DNA from: Chloroflexota bacterium
Lineage (GTDB): Bacteria; Chloroflexota; Dehalococcoidia; Dehalococcoidales; UBA2162
Direction of reading: 5' to 3'
Length of the DNA stretch: 64,000 nt
Assembly: GCA_016190825.1 (NCBI GenBank)
Contig: JACPPV010000023.1
Span: 1 to 64,000, forward strand
A program made the position numbers and the translations under genes. Numbering within the stretch: the first letter of the stretch is position 1; each line of letters opens with the position of its first letter. The notes below the pieces were generated by a model. That model was not told the DNA's origin and made no database searches. It saw nothing but the letters and a program-made list of their open reading frames with translations. Below, one piece after another: positions 17,519-29,311 of the stretch.

Positions 17519-17690
17519 GAGTCAATTGTCATTCCCGCGAGAGTCTCGATGCATCGGGAGTAGGGCAGGAGTAGATTCCCCGCCTACGCGGGGAATGACA
17601 ATAAGAAGGCGGGAATGACAAGCAGTTAATGCTGTGATGAGATTGCCACGCCTTCCGACTGCGGTCGGAATGGCTCGCAATGACAACTCT
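17519..17690. repeat. Dispersed repeat cluster after leuD
   Basis: At least three intergenic palindrome units stand in a row: GTCATTCCCGCGAGAGTCTC, GATTCCCCGCCTACGCGGGG with AATGACAATAAG, and GAGATTGCCACGCCTTCCGA followed by CTCGCAATGACA. No gene is visible. Confidence 0.65.
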
Positions 17691-17706
17691 TTGGATCATA
17701 GAGAAT

Positions 17707-17781
17707 TGGAGCGGAAGACGAGATTCGAACTCGCGACCTCCTCCTTGGCAAGGAGGCGTTCTACCACTGAACTACTTCCGC
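17707..17781 (-). tRNA. tRNA-Gly (GCC)
   Basis: On the minus strand the acceptor GCGGAAG pairs with CTTCCGC. The D arm is GTTCAGTGGTAGAAC, the anticodon stem-loop CCTCC-TTGCCAA-GGAGG has anticodon GCC, and the T loop reads GTTCGAATC. The discriminator T is followed by an encoded CCA (17709-17707). Confidence 0.95.
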
Positions 17782-17837
17782 ACCCGGATGTTTACCGCTC
17801 AGGTATCATTATAAGTTAAGCTCGCAGGGATGTGAAG

Positions 17838-17910
<73 letters not shown>

Positions 17911-18123
17911 GCAAGGGTTATTGTAGCTATCAACCGAGGAAGTGTCAAGAAGCCGGGTTCTTTGGTAGGTTTTCCCTACGTATTGCCTATTTCACGCTAC
18001 GGGTATAAGATATATAGACTTGTGAGACTGTCCACCGTTACCCGTGCGCGCGGGTATGGCGTGCCAGTCCAATCAAAACAATTCCGATTTGAACCGCCAA
18101 GAGCAGGCTAAGGGGTGAGAAAG

Positions 18124-18444
18124 ATGAACCTGGAACTGGTCCATGTGGGATTCAATAACGTCATTGCGATGAACCGGGTAATTGCCATCGCTTCGCCGCA
18201 GTCAGCGCCGACAAAGCGCGCCATTCAGGAGGCGAGAACGAAGGGGACACTAATTGACATGACCAATGGCCGCCGGACCAAGGCGGTTATTATCACCGAT
18301 AGCGGACATACCATTTTGGCTGCCCTGACGCCGGAAACGATTGTGGGCCGGGTACAGTCCATCCGGCAGGGCGAAACCAGCCCGAGGGACCCGGACGTAT
18401 CTGAAGCGGCCTTCGAGCGTATCAATGAAGGCGCCAAACTCTAG
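18124..18444 (+). CDS. remA: RemA-family regulator (DUF370)
   Basis: A small protein related to Bacillus RemA, a DNA-binding activator of extracellular matrix and osmoprotection genes. The family core is complete: [20 protein letters not shown], then [32 protein letters not shown] and [11 protein letters not shown] chose ATG 18124 because AGGGGTGAGAAAG precedes it and the protein then begins [10 protein letters not shown] as in relatives; GTG at 18115 in the same frame is possible. The 3' end overlaps the start of gmk by 20 bases, and the remA-gmk order is conserved in many bacteria. The role in this organism is unknown. Confidence 0.88.
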   Translation: MNLELVHVGFNNVIAMNRVIAIASPQSAPTKRAIQEARTKGTLIDMTNGRRTKAVIITDSGHTILAALTPETIVGRVQSIRQGETSPRDPDVSEAAFERINEGAKL

Positions 18445-19063
18445 TTACGGTCCGCCACGGGGAAGCCGACCGAACAAGCCCTTGTTGATCGTGCTTTCGG
18501 GACCATCCGGAGTGGGTAAAGACGCTGTTCTAGCCCGGATGAAAGAATCCGCTTTTCCTCTCAGGTATATCACTACCGCGACCACTCGGACCCGGCGCTC
18601 CGGGGAGCGGGACGGCGTTGATTATCATTTCGTCTCACTGCCGCAATTCCAGGAACTGCTCAGAAGTAATGAGCTATTGGAGTGGGCGCAGGTATACGGG
18701 AACTGGTATGGTATTCCGAAAGCTGATGTGCGGGATGCGCTGAAGAGGGGTGAAGATGTCATCGTCAAGATAGACATCCAGGGCGCCGCTACCATCAGGA
18801 AAATCTTACCACAGTCCGTCTTTATATTCCTGGCGCCGGAATCGCTGGAAGACCTCCAGCACCGGTTGAAGCGGCGCCACACGGAGTCACCCGAGGAACT
18901 GGCGCTACGTCTCAAGACCGCTGAAGAAGAGATGAAGCAGTTGCATCTGTTCGACTACATAGTGGTTAACCGGTGGAACGAAATCGACCGGGCCGTAGGC
19001 GAGATAAAAGCAATTATCAGCGCAGAGAAAAGCCGCGTAAACCCGAGGGAAATCACGCTTTAG
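18425..19063 (+). CDS. gmk: Guanylate kinase
   Basis: Phosphorylates GMP to GDP with ATP. The P-loop is [19 protein letters not shown] (about residues 20-38), followed by the GMP-binding arginines and tyrosine in [20 protein letters not shown] and the segment [11 protein letters not shown]. The frame is open further upstream, but ATG 18425 gives a 212-residue protein of normal size and lies inside the end of remA, consistent with coupled translation. It works with guaA in guanine nucleotide supply. Confidence 0.95.
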   Translation: MKAPNSSYGPPRGSRPNKPLLIVLSGPSGVGKDAVLARMKESAFPLRYITTATTRTRRSGERDGVDYHFVSLPQFQELLRSNELLEWAQVYGNWYGIPKADVRDALKRGEDVIVKIDIQGAATIRKILPQSVFIFLAPESLEDLQHRLKRRHTESPEELALRLKTAEEEMKQLHLFDYIVVNRWNEIDRAVGEIKAIISAEKSRVNPREITL

Positions 19064-19306
19064 CGCTTTGTCCGGTAAATTGGGAAAGAGCGGGTGGTAA
19101 GATGAGGGTTCTGAGACAGGGCTTTTTTGCCGGGAGAAGAAGGAACGATGATGGCATCGGTAGACAATCCCCTCCATTCACTTGACAAGCGCCTGCGTCT
19201 CCAGTAATCTTATCATGGTTTTACAGGGTTTGAAGATTCTTTCGTCCCGTTCCAGTTTGCGCATTGCTTTTGTTCCGTTTGAACCAGGAAATGAGAGGGA
19301 ATAACG

Positions 19307-19936
19307 GTGCCTGAATGGTCTTTTCTTCCGCGCGAGAAGAAATTTTTTGACCTTTTTGAAGAAAGCGCCCAGAATGTTGTCAGGATTGCCCAAAAGCTAA
19401 AAGAGTTGGTAGATTCCTGGAACGAAGTTGAAGGCACCGTAGGCGAGATCAGCGAGCTTGAACATGTGGGGGATACCATTACCCACCAGATTATGCGTCA
19501 GCTTCATCGCACCTTTGTTACTCCCTTCGACCGTGAAGATATTGCGCTTCTTGCCCATTCGCTGGACGATATCGCTGATTTCATCCAAGCAGCAGCTGAT
19601 GCAATGCTCATCTACAAGGTAGCCCGCCCGGGCGAAAAGGTCAGAGAGCTCGCCGATATCATCGTCCAGTCGGCTGAAGAAGTGCGAAAAGCCATGCCAG
19701 AACTCCGCGGAAGTAGTGAGCTAAGACACATATTGACGCACTGTGTCGAAATCAACCGGCTGGAAAACCTGGCAGACCGGGTAACACGTGCCGCCATTGG
19801 TGAACTGTTCGATAATACAACCAATATCCCTGACATTATCAAGTGGCGCGAAATTTATGAGCATATGGAGAGCGCCACTGACCGGTGTGAAGATGTGGCT
19901 AACGTTCTGGAAGGGGTAGCCCTCAAGCATGCCTAG
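19307..19936 (+). CDS. DUF47 / PhoU-like phosphate transport accessory protein
   Basis: A 209-residue, largely helical protein of the TIGR00153/DUF47 family, distantly related to PhoU. It starts with a typical FLPREKKFFDLFEESAQNVV block and contains the E/DXXXD-type metal-binding segments LEHVGDTITHQIM and LAHSLDDIADFIQAAAD near the first third, with a second set LENLADRVTRAAI and ATDRCEDVANVLEG in the last third. Such proteins are nearly always encoded just before a PiT phosphate permease, as here, and are thought to control it. The start is GTG at 19307, after AGAGGGAATAACG. The preceding 240 bases contain nothing recognisable. Confidence 0.9.
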   Translation: MPEWSFLPREKKFFDLFEESAQNVVRIAQKLKELVDSWNEVEGTVGEISELEHVGDTITHQIMRQLHRTFVTPFDREDIALLAHSLDDIADFIQAAADAMLIYKVARPGEKVRELADIIVQSAEEVRKAMPELRGSSELRHILTHCVEINRLENLADRVTRAAIGELFDNTTNIPDIIKWREIYEHMESATDRCEDVANVLEGVALKHA

Positions 19937-20001
19937 GCGCATCCCCCGGGTTCATGGGGTTGGGGGCTGCGGCGTTCAATATAGGAAGGTAGCCTCCGAA
20001 C

Positions 20002-21006
20002 ATGCCTGACGGCGTTCTCTGGCTTCCGCTGCTCCTTGTCTTATTCCTTGTATTGCTGGCTGAGTTTGTCAATGGGTGGACCGATTCTCCTAACGCTATC
20101 GCCACCGTTGTTTCGACGCGTGTTCTTTCGCCTTCGCACGCGGTAGTAATGGCTGCCGTCCTCAACATCGTCGGTGCGTTGATAACCGGTACGGCCGTAG
20201 CGGCAACTATCGGCAAGGGCATTGTCCGCCCCGAGGTTATCGATCTTCCGGTTGTGGCTGCGGCTATGCTTGCTATTGTAGTGTGGAGCACCACAGCCTG
20301 GTATTACGGCATACCGACCAGTGAAAGCCATGCCCTGATAGCCGGACTCGCTGGCGCAGGATTGGCGGCAGCTGGCCCTTCAGTTCTCCTGTGGGAAGGA
20401 TGGCAGAAGATCCTCCTTGGTCTGGGATTTTCCACCGTGCTTGGCTTTTCGCTTAGTCTCATTCTAATGACTGCCATATACTGGCTGTTCCACCGGGTGA
20501 GGCGGGCCGCAGTTCGCGGCGTCTTCAGCAGACTCCAGATATTATCAGCGGCTTTCATGGCGTTCAGCCACGGGAGCAATGATGGACAAAAGTTTATGGG
20601 CGTTTTCGCCCTTGCGCTCCTGCTAGGGGGAGCGACAACTGTCTTCGCCATTCCTATTTGGGTAATTCTGATTGTAGGCGGAGTGATGGGTTTGGGTACA
20701 GCCGTCGGCGGCTGGCGCATCATCCGTACCATGGGATTTAAACTGACCAAACTGGAGCCGGCAAACGGTTTTGCCGCTGAGAGCGCCGCCGGACTATCCA
20801 TATTGCTGGCTTCTGCTTTCGGGATACCGCTGAGCACAACCCATACCATAAACATAGCTATCATGGGTGTAGGGTCCACCCGGCGATTCTCCGCGGTGCG
20901 GTGGGGGGTAGCCGGGAACATTGTCACCGCCTGGATATTGACCTTCCCGGTCTGTGCGGTGCTCGGTTACGTGTTTGCCTGGCTGCTCAAATTGATTTTT
21001 GGCTAG
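20002..21006 (+). CDS. pit: Inorganic phosphate transporter, PiT family
   Basis: A 334-residue integral membrane protein of about ten helices, importing phosphate with protons or sodium. Both PiT signature repeats are visible: EFVNGWTDSPNAIATVVSTR near the N terminus and FSHGSNDGQKFMGVFALAL in the middle. The usual D-x-A-N-A is here D-S-P-N-A, and the second repeat keeps GSNDGQK. The tandem origin is also seen in the paired GIPTSESHALIAGLAGAG and GIPLSTTHTINIAIMGVG segments. It follows the DUF47 gene after 65 bases, forming a two-gene phosphate unit. Confidence 0.93.
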   Translation: MPDGVLWLPLLLVLFLVLLAEFVNGWTDSPNAIATVVSTRVLSPSHAVVMAAVLNIVGALITGTAVAATIGKGIVRPEVIDLPVVAAAMLAIVVWSTTAWYYGIPTSESHALIAGLAGAGLAAAGPSVLLWEGWQKILLGLGFSTVLGFSLSLILMTAIYWLFHRVRRAAVRGVFSRLQILSAAFMAFSHGSNDGQKFMGVFALALLLGGATTVFAIPIWVILIVGGVMGLGTAVGGWRIIRTMGFKLTKLEPANGFAAESAAGLSILLASAFGIPLSTTHTINIAIMGVGSTRRFSAVRWGVAGNIVTAWILTFPVCAVLGYVFAWLLKLIFG

Positions 21007-21252
21007 CGTTCTGTCAGTAAACGGTGGTGAGGACCCGTCCCCACACCGAGATTCTTCGTGGAGTTTACGCTGAGGAATCCCAATGTATCGGGACTCGGAG
21101 CTAATTTCTTCACAAGGTCTCGGGGTGACACAGACAAAACACTTCTGATACAAGGCCTCCGGGAGGGGAAAGAGACAGTATCAATGGTCTCTTATAGTAG
21201 GTTTTCCCCCGCGGGGCTTCACATCTGTTGCTCAGCACCGCTATGGCGGCGG

Positions 21253-23825
<2,573 letters not shown>

Positions 23826-23830
23826 TCAGT

Positions 23831-25147
23831 TTAATCTGGCAATGTTAACAGGATTTCAGGCGTTGCCAACGTGACCTTAATGTTGTCTGCCGTCTCAATC
23901 TCGAACTTACGTTTTCTAGCACTATCATCAAAACCAGTCTGGGATATGGCAATGATTTCTTTGATGGGCTTTGGCACGGCTGGATGCAGTTTGGCATTCG
24001 TCACAAACTCACTTAGAACTGGATATTTAATCAGATACACCTTGGCTTGCAACGGAATACCTTGCGGAGTAATGCCGTCTACACCTTTATCCGGCCTTGG
24101 TTTGGTCGCTTTATAAAACTCGTTTGCCCATGCCTCAAAAGTGTTACCATCCATTTCTTGAATCTCACTTAGGTCACGTGTCACGTAATTAGCCACGCCG
24201 AACAAGGCATAGCTCCGATTCTGTATGACCTGAAATGCTGTAGGAAGTTTACCTTGTTCTCTGGGAGAAGTATCAATGTCTACCCCTATCCATTGTCGAT
24301 TGAGTTTACTGGCTACTATAACAGTCGTACCACAGCCACAAAATGGGTCTAAGACCACATCGCCCTCTTTGCTAGATGCTTTGATAATACGCTCTAGTAA
24401 AGCCCCTGGTTTCTGAGTCGGGTAGCCTGTTCGCTCTTTGGCCGTAGCATTTATTATTGGTATCGTCCAAACGTCTGTAGCGAATACACCTTTTTTGAGA
24501 TACACTTTCGCGCGGTATTTACTTCCGTCAGGTGCCCGTCTGGTAGTCATCCTGTAAGTCCCTTGCTCATCTGAGGAGTCGTATCTAGTAGCACGTTCTC
24601 TCAGGGTTGCGGCGGCATATTCTACAGTGATTGGCTTGAAATAACTAGCGTCAGTTTTTCCATAGAACAGAATCGAATCATGCTTTCGTTGAAAATGCCC
24701 TTTATGCTGAGTCGCCTTTGCTCCGTAATCCCATATAATCTCATTTCTAAATTGGTCGTACCCAAATACTTCATCTAGCACCATTTTCAAGTAGTGGGAC
24801 GCACGCCAATCACAATGCAAATAGATACTGCCTGTTGGCTTAAGAACGTGATAACAAGCATAGAGCCTTTCCATCATGTAGTAGAGATATGATGCGAAGT
24901 CTGGTTGTTTTAAGGCAAGGTGACGAAGCCATTCCGGTGCTTTCTCTCTCATAGTATCGGCCTTTTCTGCCCAAAATCTTTTTGAATCTTCATAGGATAC
25001 TTCCATAGCCCCAGGTTGCCACTTAGCTGTCCCTTTTTGCACGTTGCCCGTAAAGAATGGTGGGTCAAGGTAGATAAGGTCTATGGAGTTTGGTTGTATA
25101 TCATGTTTCAAAACAAATAGACAATCACCATGATAAAAAGTTCCCAT
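23831..25147 (-). CDS. DNA methyltransferase (N4/N6, beta class) with C-terminal nuclease-like domain
   Basis: Residues 1-300 form a beta-class amino-methyltransferase: catalytic LIYLDPPFFTGN near residues 24-35, a large target-recognition insert, and the AdoMet-binding VVLDPFCGCGTTVIVA near 270-285 after GYPTQKP. The last 130 residues do not belong to the methylase. They contain PDKGVDGITPQGIPLQAK near residues 355-372, which fits the D-X(n)-(Q/E)-X-K pattern of Mrr-type PD-(D/E)XK nucleases. The protein may therefore be a fused modification-restriction enzyme, or the tail may be an inactive DNA-binding module. The GC content is lower than that of its neighbours. It is transcribed away from the virion gene cluster that begins 275 bases off and could belong to the same acquired segment. 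Confidence 0.85.
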   Translation of the reverse strand: MGTFYHGDCLFVLKHDIQPNSIDLIYLDPPFFTGNVQKGTAKWQPGAMEVSYEDSKRFWAEKADTMREKAPEWLRHLALKQPDFASYLYYMMERLYACYHVLKPTGSIYLHCDWRASHYLKMVLDEVFGYDQFRNEIIWDYGAKATQHKGHFQRKHDSILFYGKTDASYFKPITVEYAAATLRERATRYDSSDEQGTYRMTTRRAPDGSKYRAKVYLKKGVFATDVWTIPIINATAKERTGYPTQKPGALLERIIKASSKEGDVVLDPFCGCGTTVIVASKLNRQWIGVDIDTSPREQGKLPTAFQVIQNRSYALFGVANYVTRDLSEIQEMDGNTFEAWANEFYKATKPRPDKGVDGITPQGIPLQAKVYLIKYPVLSEFVTNAKLHPAVPKPIKEIIAISQTGFDDSARKRKFEIETADNIKVTLATPEILLTLPD

Positions 25148-25360
25148 AGTTTAACCCCTTATGTAGATATTGCCACATTCTATCATATCTAATTTGATCA
25201 GTTTCACGATTTATTCGATAGTCCAGATGTGGTTAGCGATTCCGGCTGCCATAGCGGGTGTTCGCGGATAGGGATTAGCAATGTTCTTCATGGCAATCAA
25301 TAATAAGCGTCCCTAACATATTGGACCGGTCTTTCTCGCAAAACAGGTGACAAAACCCTG

Positions 25361-25390
25361 TTGACCGCCTTAGAACATCTGTGCTATTTT
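25361..25390 (+). promoter_or_regulatory. Probable promoter of the virion-type operon
   Basis: TTGACC (25361-25366), an 18-base spacer ending TGC, then TATTTT (25385-25390), an extended -10 arrangement. The predicted start is about 25 bases upstream of the ATG at 25423. The palindrome TTCGCCAATTGGCGAA found at the repressor gene is not present here. Confidence 0.45.
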
Positions 25391-25422
25391 GAGGGTGCGT
25401 TTTGAGCTTGGAGGTTGATTTT

Positions 25423-25752
25423 ATGGAGATGGAGCGGAGTGATGAGTTTGCTTTCCAGGAAATCCCAGTTGATGCAGAGAAAATCGAGCTTGACCCGTTG
25501 CCGGAGTTCTGTGATTACCGGGATGAGGGCTGCGAGATGGCCGGCTCGTGCCTTAACTGCCCTTTTTCCCGCTGCATCTACGATGAACCGAGAGGCAAAC
25601 AGCGGTGGCTAATGAAAATCCGCGCCGGGGAGATGGCGAAGCTGTTTGCCGGAGGGAAACAGCTTAAGGAGCTGGCAAGGATGTTCGGTGTCAGCCAGCG
25701 CACGGTGAAGAGAGCACTGAAACAAAATAGACAAGTAACAAGTAACAAGTAG
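25423..25752 (+). CDS. Cys-rich helix-turn-helix protein at head of virion-type operon
   Basis: A 109-residue protein with a cysteine cluster, FCDYRDEGCEMAGSCLNCPF then SRCIYDEPRG (residues 30-60), and a C-terminal helix-turn-helix, QLKELARMFGVSQRTVKRAL (residues 83-102). The ATG at 25423 is preceded by GGAGGTTGATTTT; TTG codons at 25402 and 25408 are less likely starts. The cysteines suggest a bound metal. It could be a regulator or a small terminase-like DNA-binding subunit; the sequence does not decide. It is the first gene of the cluster that continues with the portal gene. Confidence 0.7.
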   Translation: MEMERSDEFAFQEIPVDAEKIELDPLPEFCDYRDEGCEMAGSCLNCPFSRCIYDEPRGKQRWLMKIRAGEMAKLFAGGKQLKELARMFGVSQRTVKRALKQNRQVTSNK

Positions 25753-25794
25753 CAAGGGACAAGGGACAATAACCAAAGAACAGAGTAGGGCGGG

Positions 25795-25860
25795 AGTAGA
25801 TTCCCGCTTACGCGGGAATGACAATGGAAAAGCGGGAATGACAGTATAAGAGCGGGAAGA
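25795..25860. repeat. Dispersed palindrome inside the virion-type operon
   Basis: GTAGATTCCCGCTTACGCGG followed by GAATGACAATG and a partial second unit lie between the HTH gene and the portal gene. The family is the same as elsewhere on this chromosome, so the cluster has been resident long enough to receive it. Confidence 0.65.
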
Positions 25861-25886
25861 AAGAAAACGTATGAGAGGGCAAGGGA

Positions 25887-27293
25887 ATGAGTGATTTTAG
25901 TCTGGCTGAGCTGGACCGGCGGGATTCAGAGAGGATGAGGAATTATAAGGCGCTGCTCGATTTCTACCAGGGCATTCACTGGGACGGACGGGAGAGGCGG
26001 GGAGACAAGCGCCTCACCTTTAATTACTCAAAAGTCTTCGTTGAGAAGGTGGCCTCCTACCTGATGTCCGGCGTCAGTTTTGCCGTTGACCCTGTTGAGG
26101 ATTCAGATAGGGGGCGGGCCAAAGCGCAAGCAGCCGAGACAGCGTTGCACCGGATATACGAAACAAATAACCTGGAACAGCTTGATTTTGAGACTGAGAT
26201 TGATTGTGCCATCCTGGGTGATGCCTGCTACAAGGTCATCTGGGACCACGAGCGAGGAGACGTGCGTATTACCGCCCCGGATATCCAGGGTATTTATGCC
26301 TGGCGGGCGGGCGATGATATTTCCCGGGTCTGGCGGGTGGCATCAAGGTACAGGCTCTCCGCTGAGGAAGCTGAGACACTGTATACGGTGAAGCCTAAGG
26401 GTGATATGGGCAGCGTTGTCGAGGTCTGGACCGACCAACACTTTGAACTGTGGCTTGACGATTTGCTGGTTGAAAAAAAGCCCAATCCCTATGGTTTTAT
26501 CCCTTTTATCATCTATCCCAATCTCAGGGAGCCAAAACAATTCTGGGGCGTCTCTGACCTGGTTCCCATATTGGAGCCGCAGCGCGAGCTCAACCGTGCT
26601 GTATCGCAACTGGCGAAGATACTGGAGCTTTCCGGAAACCCGATAGCCGTGCTGGAAAATGTTGAGGAATCTGAAGACATCGCCGTGCGTCCCGGGGCGG
26701 TGTGGAACATACCTGAAGACGCTAAAGCTTATCTGCTTGACCTTCTCCAGGGAGGTGGTGTCCGGCTGCACATCGATTATATCAATCTGCTTTTTCGTGT
26801 CCTGCATGACCTTTCGGAAACGCCGCGCGCCTCATTCGGCCGCACCGAGCGCGACCTTTCCGGCATCGCCCTTGAGATTGAGCTACAGCCGCTCATGCAG
26901 AAGGTGAAAAGGAAAAGGCTGGTCCGCGCCGCCGTTTACAATGAACGGAACCGGCTGGCGATGAAGCTGTTGGAGAAATTCCACGGTGACAGCTTCGGCA
27001 ACAACCGTCTGCGGGTGGTCTGGGGGCCGGTATTGCCCAGGGATCTCGCCCAGCTCGTAGCCAATGAGCAGACGCTGGTGCAGAGCGGCATCCATTCCCG
27101 AAGGCGGGCAATGGACGAGATGGGCATAAAAGACCCGGCGGCGGAGTTCAGGTTGTGGCTTGAAGAGAGGGAGGCCATCCTCAGAATGAACAGGGAGCTG
27201 AATCTCAGGGCTTCGAAAGGCGGAACGAGAGGGAGAGATATCGAGTCCCAGGTCGAGGCAGCAAGAAATAATTTGACGGAGGACGAAGGGTGA
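25887..27293 (+). CDS. Phage portal protein, SPP1 Gp6-like
   Basis: A 468-residue protein with the features of SPP1-type portals: an N-terminal wing (MRNYKALLDFYQGIHWDGRE, RLTFNYSKVFVEKVASYLM), a central acidic region with FGDACYK-like GDACYKVIWDHE, the conserved PFIIYPNLREPKQFWGVSDL block near residues 212-231 and a long helical stem region from about 330 on. Portals form the dodecameric ring at one capsid vertex through which DNA enters and leaves. The 3' end overlaps the next gene by four bases (GTGA), so head assembly genes are coupled. No terminase gene lies upstream, where it would normally be. Confidence 0.85.
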   Translation: MSDFSLAELDRRDSERMRNYKALLDFYQGIHWDGRERRGDKRLTFNYSKVFVEKVASYLMSGVSFAVDPVEDSDRGRAKAQAAETALHRIYETNNLEQLDFETEIDCAILGDACYKVIWDHERGDVRITAPDIQGIYAWRAGDDISRVWRVASRYRLSAEEAETLYTVKPKGDMGSVVEVWTDQHFELWLDDLLVEKKPNPYGFIPFIIYPNLREPKQFWGVSDLVPILEPQRELNRAVSQLAKILELSGNPIAVLENVEESEDIAVRPGAVWNIPEDAKAYLLDLLQGGGVRLHIDYINLLFRVLHDLSETPRASFGRTERDLSGIALEIELQPLMQKVKRKRLVRAAVYNERNRLAMKLLEKFHGDSFGNNRLRVVWGPVLPRDLAQLVANEQTLVQSGIHSRRRAMDEMGIKDPAAEFRLWLEEREAILRMNRELNLRASKGGTRGRDIESQVEAARNNLTEDEG

Positions 27294-27790
27294 CCAATGG
27301 ATTAGACGAAAAAGACAACTTGCCGAAAACACATTCCAATGAACCGACTCAGCCCGAAGAAAGGAGGATCACTGACCTGGAAAGCCAGTTAGCGCGAAAG
27401 AGCGAGGAACTGACCGGTGCTACAGCCCGTATCGCCGAGCTTGAAGGATCCCTATCCAGCCGGGAGACAGAAATTGCCAGCCTCAAGCAAGAGCGGGCCG
27501 GACTGGAATTGGCATTGGCCGGGGCAGTAGCCAACTACAGGGCTCTGGTGCTTCAGGCTAACCCCGGAATCGTTGAGGAACTGGTCAGTGGGGACACGGT
27601 CGAAGCGATTGATGCCTCTCTGGCAAAGGCAAAAGCTTTGTTGGGCAAGGTAAAGCAAGGGTTGGCGGCTGAACTTTCTATGCTCAGGGTGCCCGTTGGC
27701 GCACCGGAAAGAACGCTGCCTGATGTTTCGGGGTTGTCCCCGCGGGAAAAAATTCAACACGCAATGGTTCGAGAAACTCATCATAAATAG
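27290..27790 (+). CDS. Coiled-coil protein, probable capsid scaffold
   Basis: A 166-residue protein, GTG start overlapping the portal stop. Residues 25-85 are heptad-rich (RITDLESQLARKSEELTGAT through IASLKQERAGLELALAGAV), predicting a coiled coil; the rest is hydrophilic. Its position between portal and major capsid genes, its size and its coiled coil fit a scaffolding protein that guides procapsid assembly. No protease domain is visible. The function is inferred from position and composition only. Confidence 0.6.
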   Translation: MTNGLDEKDNLPKTHSNEPTQPEERRITDLESQLARKSEELTGATARIAELEGSLSSRETEIASLKQERAGLELALAGAVANYRALVLQANPGIVEELVSGDTVEAIDASLAKAKALLGKVKQGLAAELSMLRVPVGAPERTLPDVSGLSPREKIQHAMVRETHHK

Positions 27791-27804
27791 GAGGTAAAAG
27801 ATAA

Positions 27805-28725
27805 ATGGCTTTAGTTCTGGAAGAAGCTGCCAAGCTATCAAATGACATGCTGCTGCAAGGGGTGGTGGAGACCATCATCAAGGAATCGCCGGTGCTTCAG
27901 CGCCTGCCTTTTGTTGAAATTGTCGGCAACGGATTGACTTACAACCAGGAGAAGACGCTGCCCGGCATTGATTTCTACGATGTGGGCGATACGTGGGCGG
28001 AATCAACTCCCACCTTCGAGCAGAAAACGACCAACCTGAAGATAATGGGCGGCGATGCCGATGTTGACAACTTTCTCAAAGTGACGCGCTCCAACCTTCA
28101 GGACCTGGAGGCGGCGATGGTTGAGCTCAAGGCGAAGGCACTCAAGGACAAATTCGAGGAGAACTTTATTTACGGCAATTCGGCAACGAATCCCAAACAG
28201 TTCGATGGGCTGAGGAAGCTGATCGATACCGCTTCGGCAGGCGACCAGGTAATCGCCGCCGGAGCAAGTGGAGCTACGTTGACACTTGCCATGCTCGACC
28301 AGCTTATTGACACCATAAAAGGGGGCAAGCCGGATTTGCTTTTGATGAGCCGGCGCACCCGGCGGAAACTGAACGCCCTTGTTAGAGCCGCCAACGGGAT
28401 GATGGAGACCGACCGTGATAAGTGGGGGAACTTCATCCAGTTCTGGGATGGCGTGCCGATAGCCGTCAATGATTGGATACTGGATACCCACACGGTAAGC
28501 GGCGGCGTGGAGGCGGCCATAACCGGCGGCACCAGCTCCACCATGTATGCCTTCCAGATGGGTGAGGGGGCTCTCTGCGGGCTGACCGCGCCGGGCCATC
28601 TGACGGTTGAGCGTATCGGCTCGCTGGAGACGAAGGACGCCTCCCGCACCCGGATCAAGTGGTACGTTTCGCTGGCGCTTTTCACCTCCGTGAAGGCGGC
28701 GGCGCTCATCGGGGTACAGGACTAG
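27805..28725 (+). CDS. Major capsid protein, HK97-like fold
   Basis: A 306-residue protein matching the size of delta-domain-free HK97-type capsid proteins. Typical segments are an N-terminal arm (LEEAAKLSNDMLLQGVVETI), the extended loop region with strong beta character, DADVDNFLKVTRSNLQDLEA leading into the spine helix AAMVELKAKALKDKFEENF, and an A-domain with GKPDLLLMSRRTRRKLNALV and FWDGVPIAVNDWI, ending with TRIKWYVSLALFTSVKAAAL. AGGAGGTAAAAGATAA precedes the ATG. An encapsulin is less likely because a portal and a scaffold-like gene precede it. Confidence 0.8.
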   Translation: MALVLEEAAKLSNDMLLQGVVETIIKESPVLQRLPFVEIVGNGLTYNQEKTLPGIDFYDVGDTWAESTPTFEQKTTNLKIMGGDADVDNFLKVTRSNLQDLEAAMVELKAKALKDKFEENFIYGNSATNPKQFDGLRKLIDTASAGDQVIAAGASGATLTLAMLDQLIDTIKGGKPDLLLMSRRTRRKLNALVRAANGMMETDRDKWGNFIQFWDGVPIAVNDWILDTHTVSGGVEAAITGGTSSTMYAFQMGEGALCGLTAPGHLTVERIGSLETKDASRTRIKWYVSLALFTSVKAAALIGVQD

Positions 28726-28784
28726 AAACAAATCCGAAGCACGAAAAATAAAATTCGAAACGACTAAGGAAAAGGAGGAAATAA

Positions 28785-29195
28785 ATGCCATTTTCAGACC
28801 CGGGAACGGGGAGAATCATTTACGACTCCGGGCGGGGGACGGAGCCGGAGAAGGTGATTTTGGGGGAAGACTGTAACTGCGGTGATATTCTGGGCTACAG
28901 CTCAGGCTGGAAGCGAGCGCTGGCCACAGCAGGTTCGGTGGTCCAAGGACGGCTGGTGGCGCTGGCGGACGGCAAAAGCGGCGGGGAAGTGCCTGCCTCA
29001 GCAAACGCCGTGGTCGGTGGCTATTCCGGAGCCACAGCGGGGGACTACGTCTACGTGGACGAGGGGACGAACAATGGACGGATTACCCAGACTGCACCGT
29101 CCACTTCCGGCGATGCCAATACCATCATCGGGGTGGCTCTTTCAGCAACCAAGGTTTTATTTTTCCTGAACAGCCGGGCGGACAGCACTGCATAG
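28785..29195 (+). CDS. Capsid decoration-type protein (DUF2190-like)
   Basis: A 136-residue, glycine- and alanine-rich beta protein (GEDCNCGDILGYSSGWKRAL, GRLVALADGKSGGEVPASAN, IIGVALSATKVLFFLN). Its style and position right after the major capsid gene are like DUF2190 head-decoration proteins. No enzyme motif or signal peptide is visible. AAAGGAGGAAATAA precedes the ATG. The function is inferred from context. Confidence 0.6.
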   Translation: MPFSDPGTGRIIYDSGRGTEPEKVILGEDCNCGDILGYSSGWKRALATAGSVVQGRLVALADGKSGGEVPASANAVVGGYSGATAGDYVYVDEGTNNGRITQTAPSTSGDANTIIGVALSATKVLFFLNSRADSTA

Positions 29196-29227
29196 CGACA
29201 TAAACGAGGGGCGGGGATGCCTCCGCC

Positions 29228-29283
29228 CCTCCTAGATTCCCGCTCCCGTATCAAGTACGGGACAGGCTTCGCGGGAGCGACAA
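29228..29283. repeat. Dispersed palindrome inside the virion-type operon
   Basis: AGATTCCCGCTCCCGTATCA with AGTACGGGACAGG and GCGGGAGCGACAA; a second intrusion of the chromosome's palindrome family into this cluster, in the gap after the decoration-like gene. Confidence 0.65.
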
Positions 29284-29311
29284 CGCAATACGAAAAAAAG
29301 GAGGCTAACTT

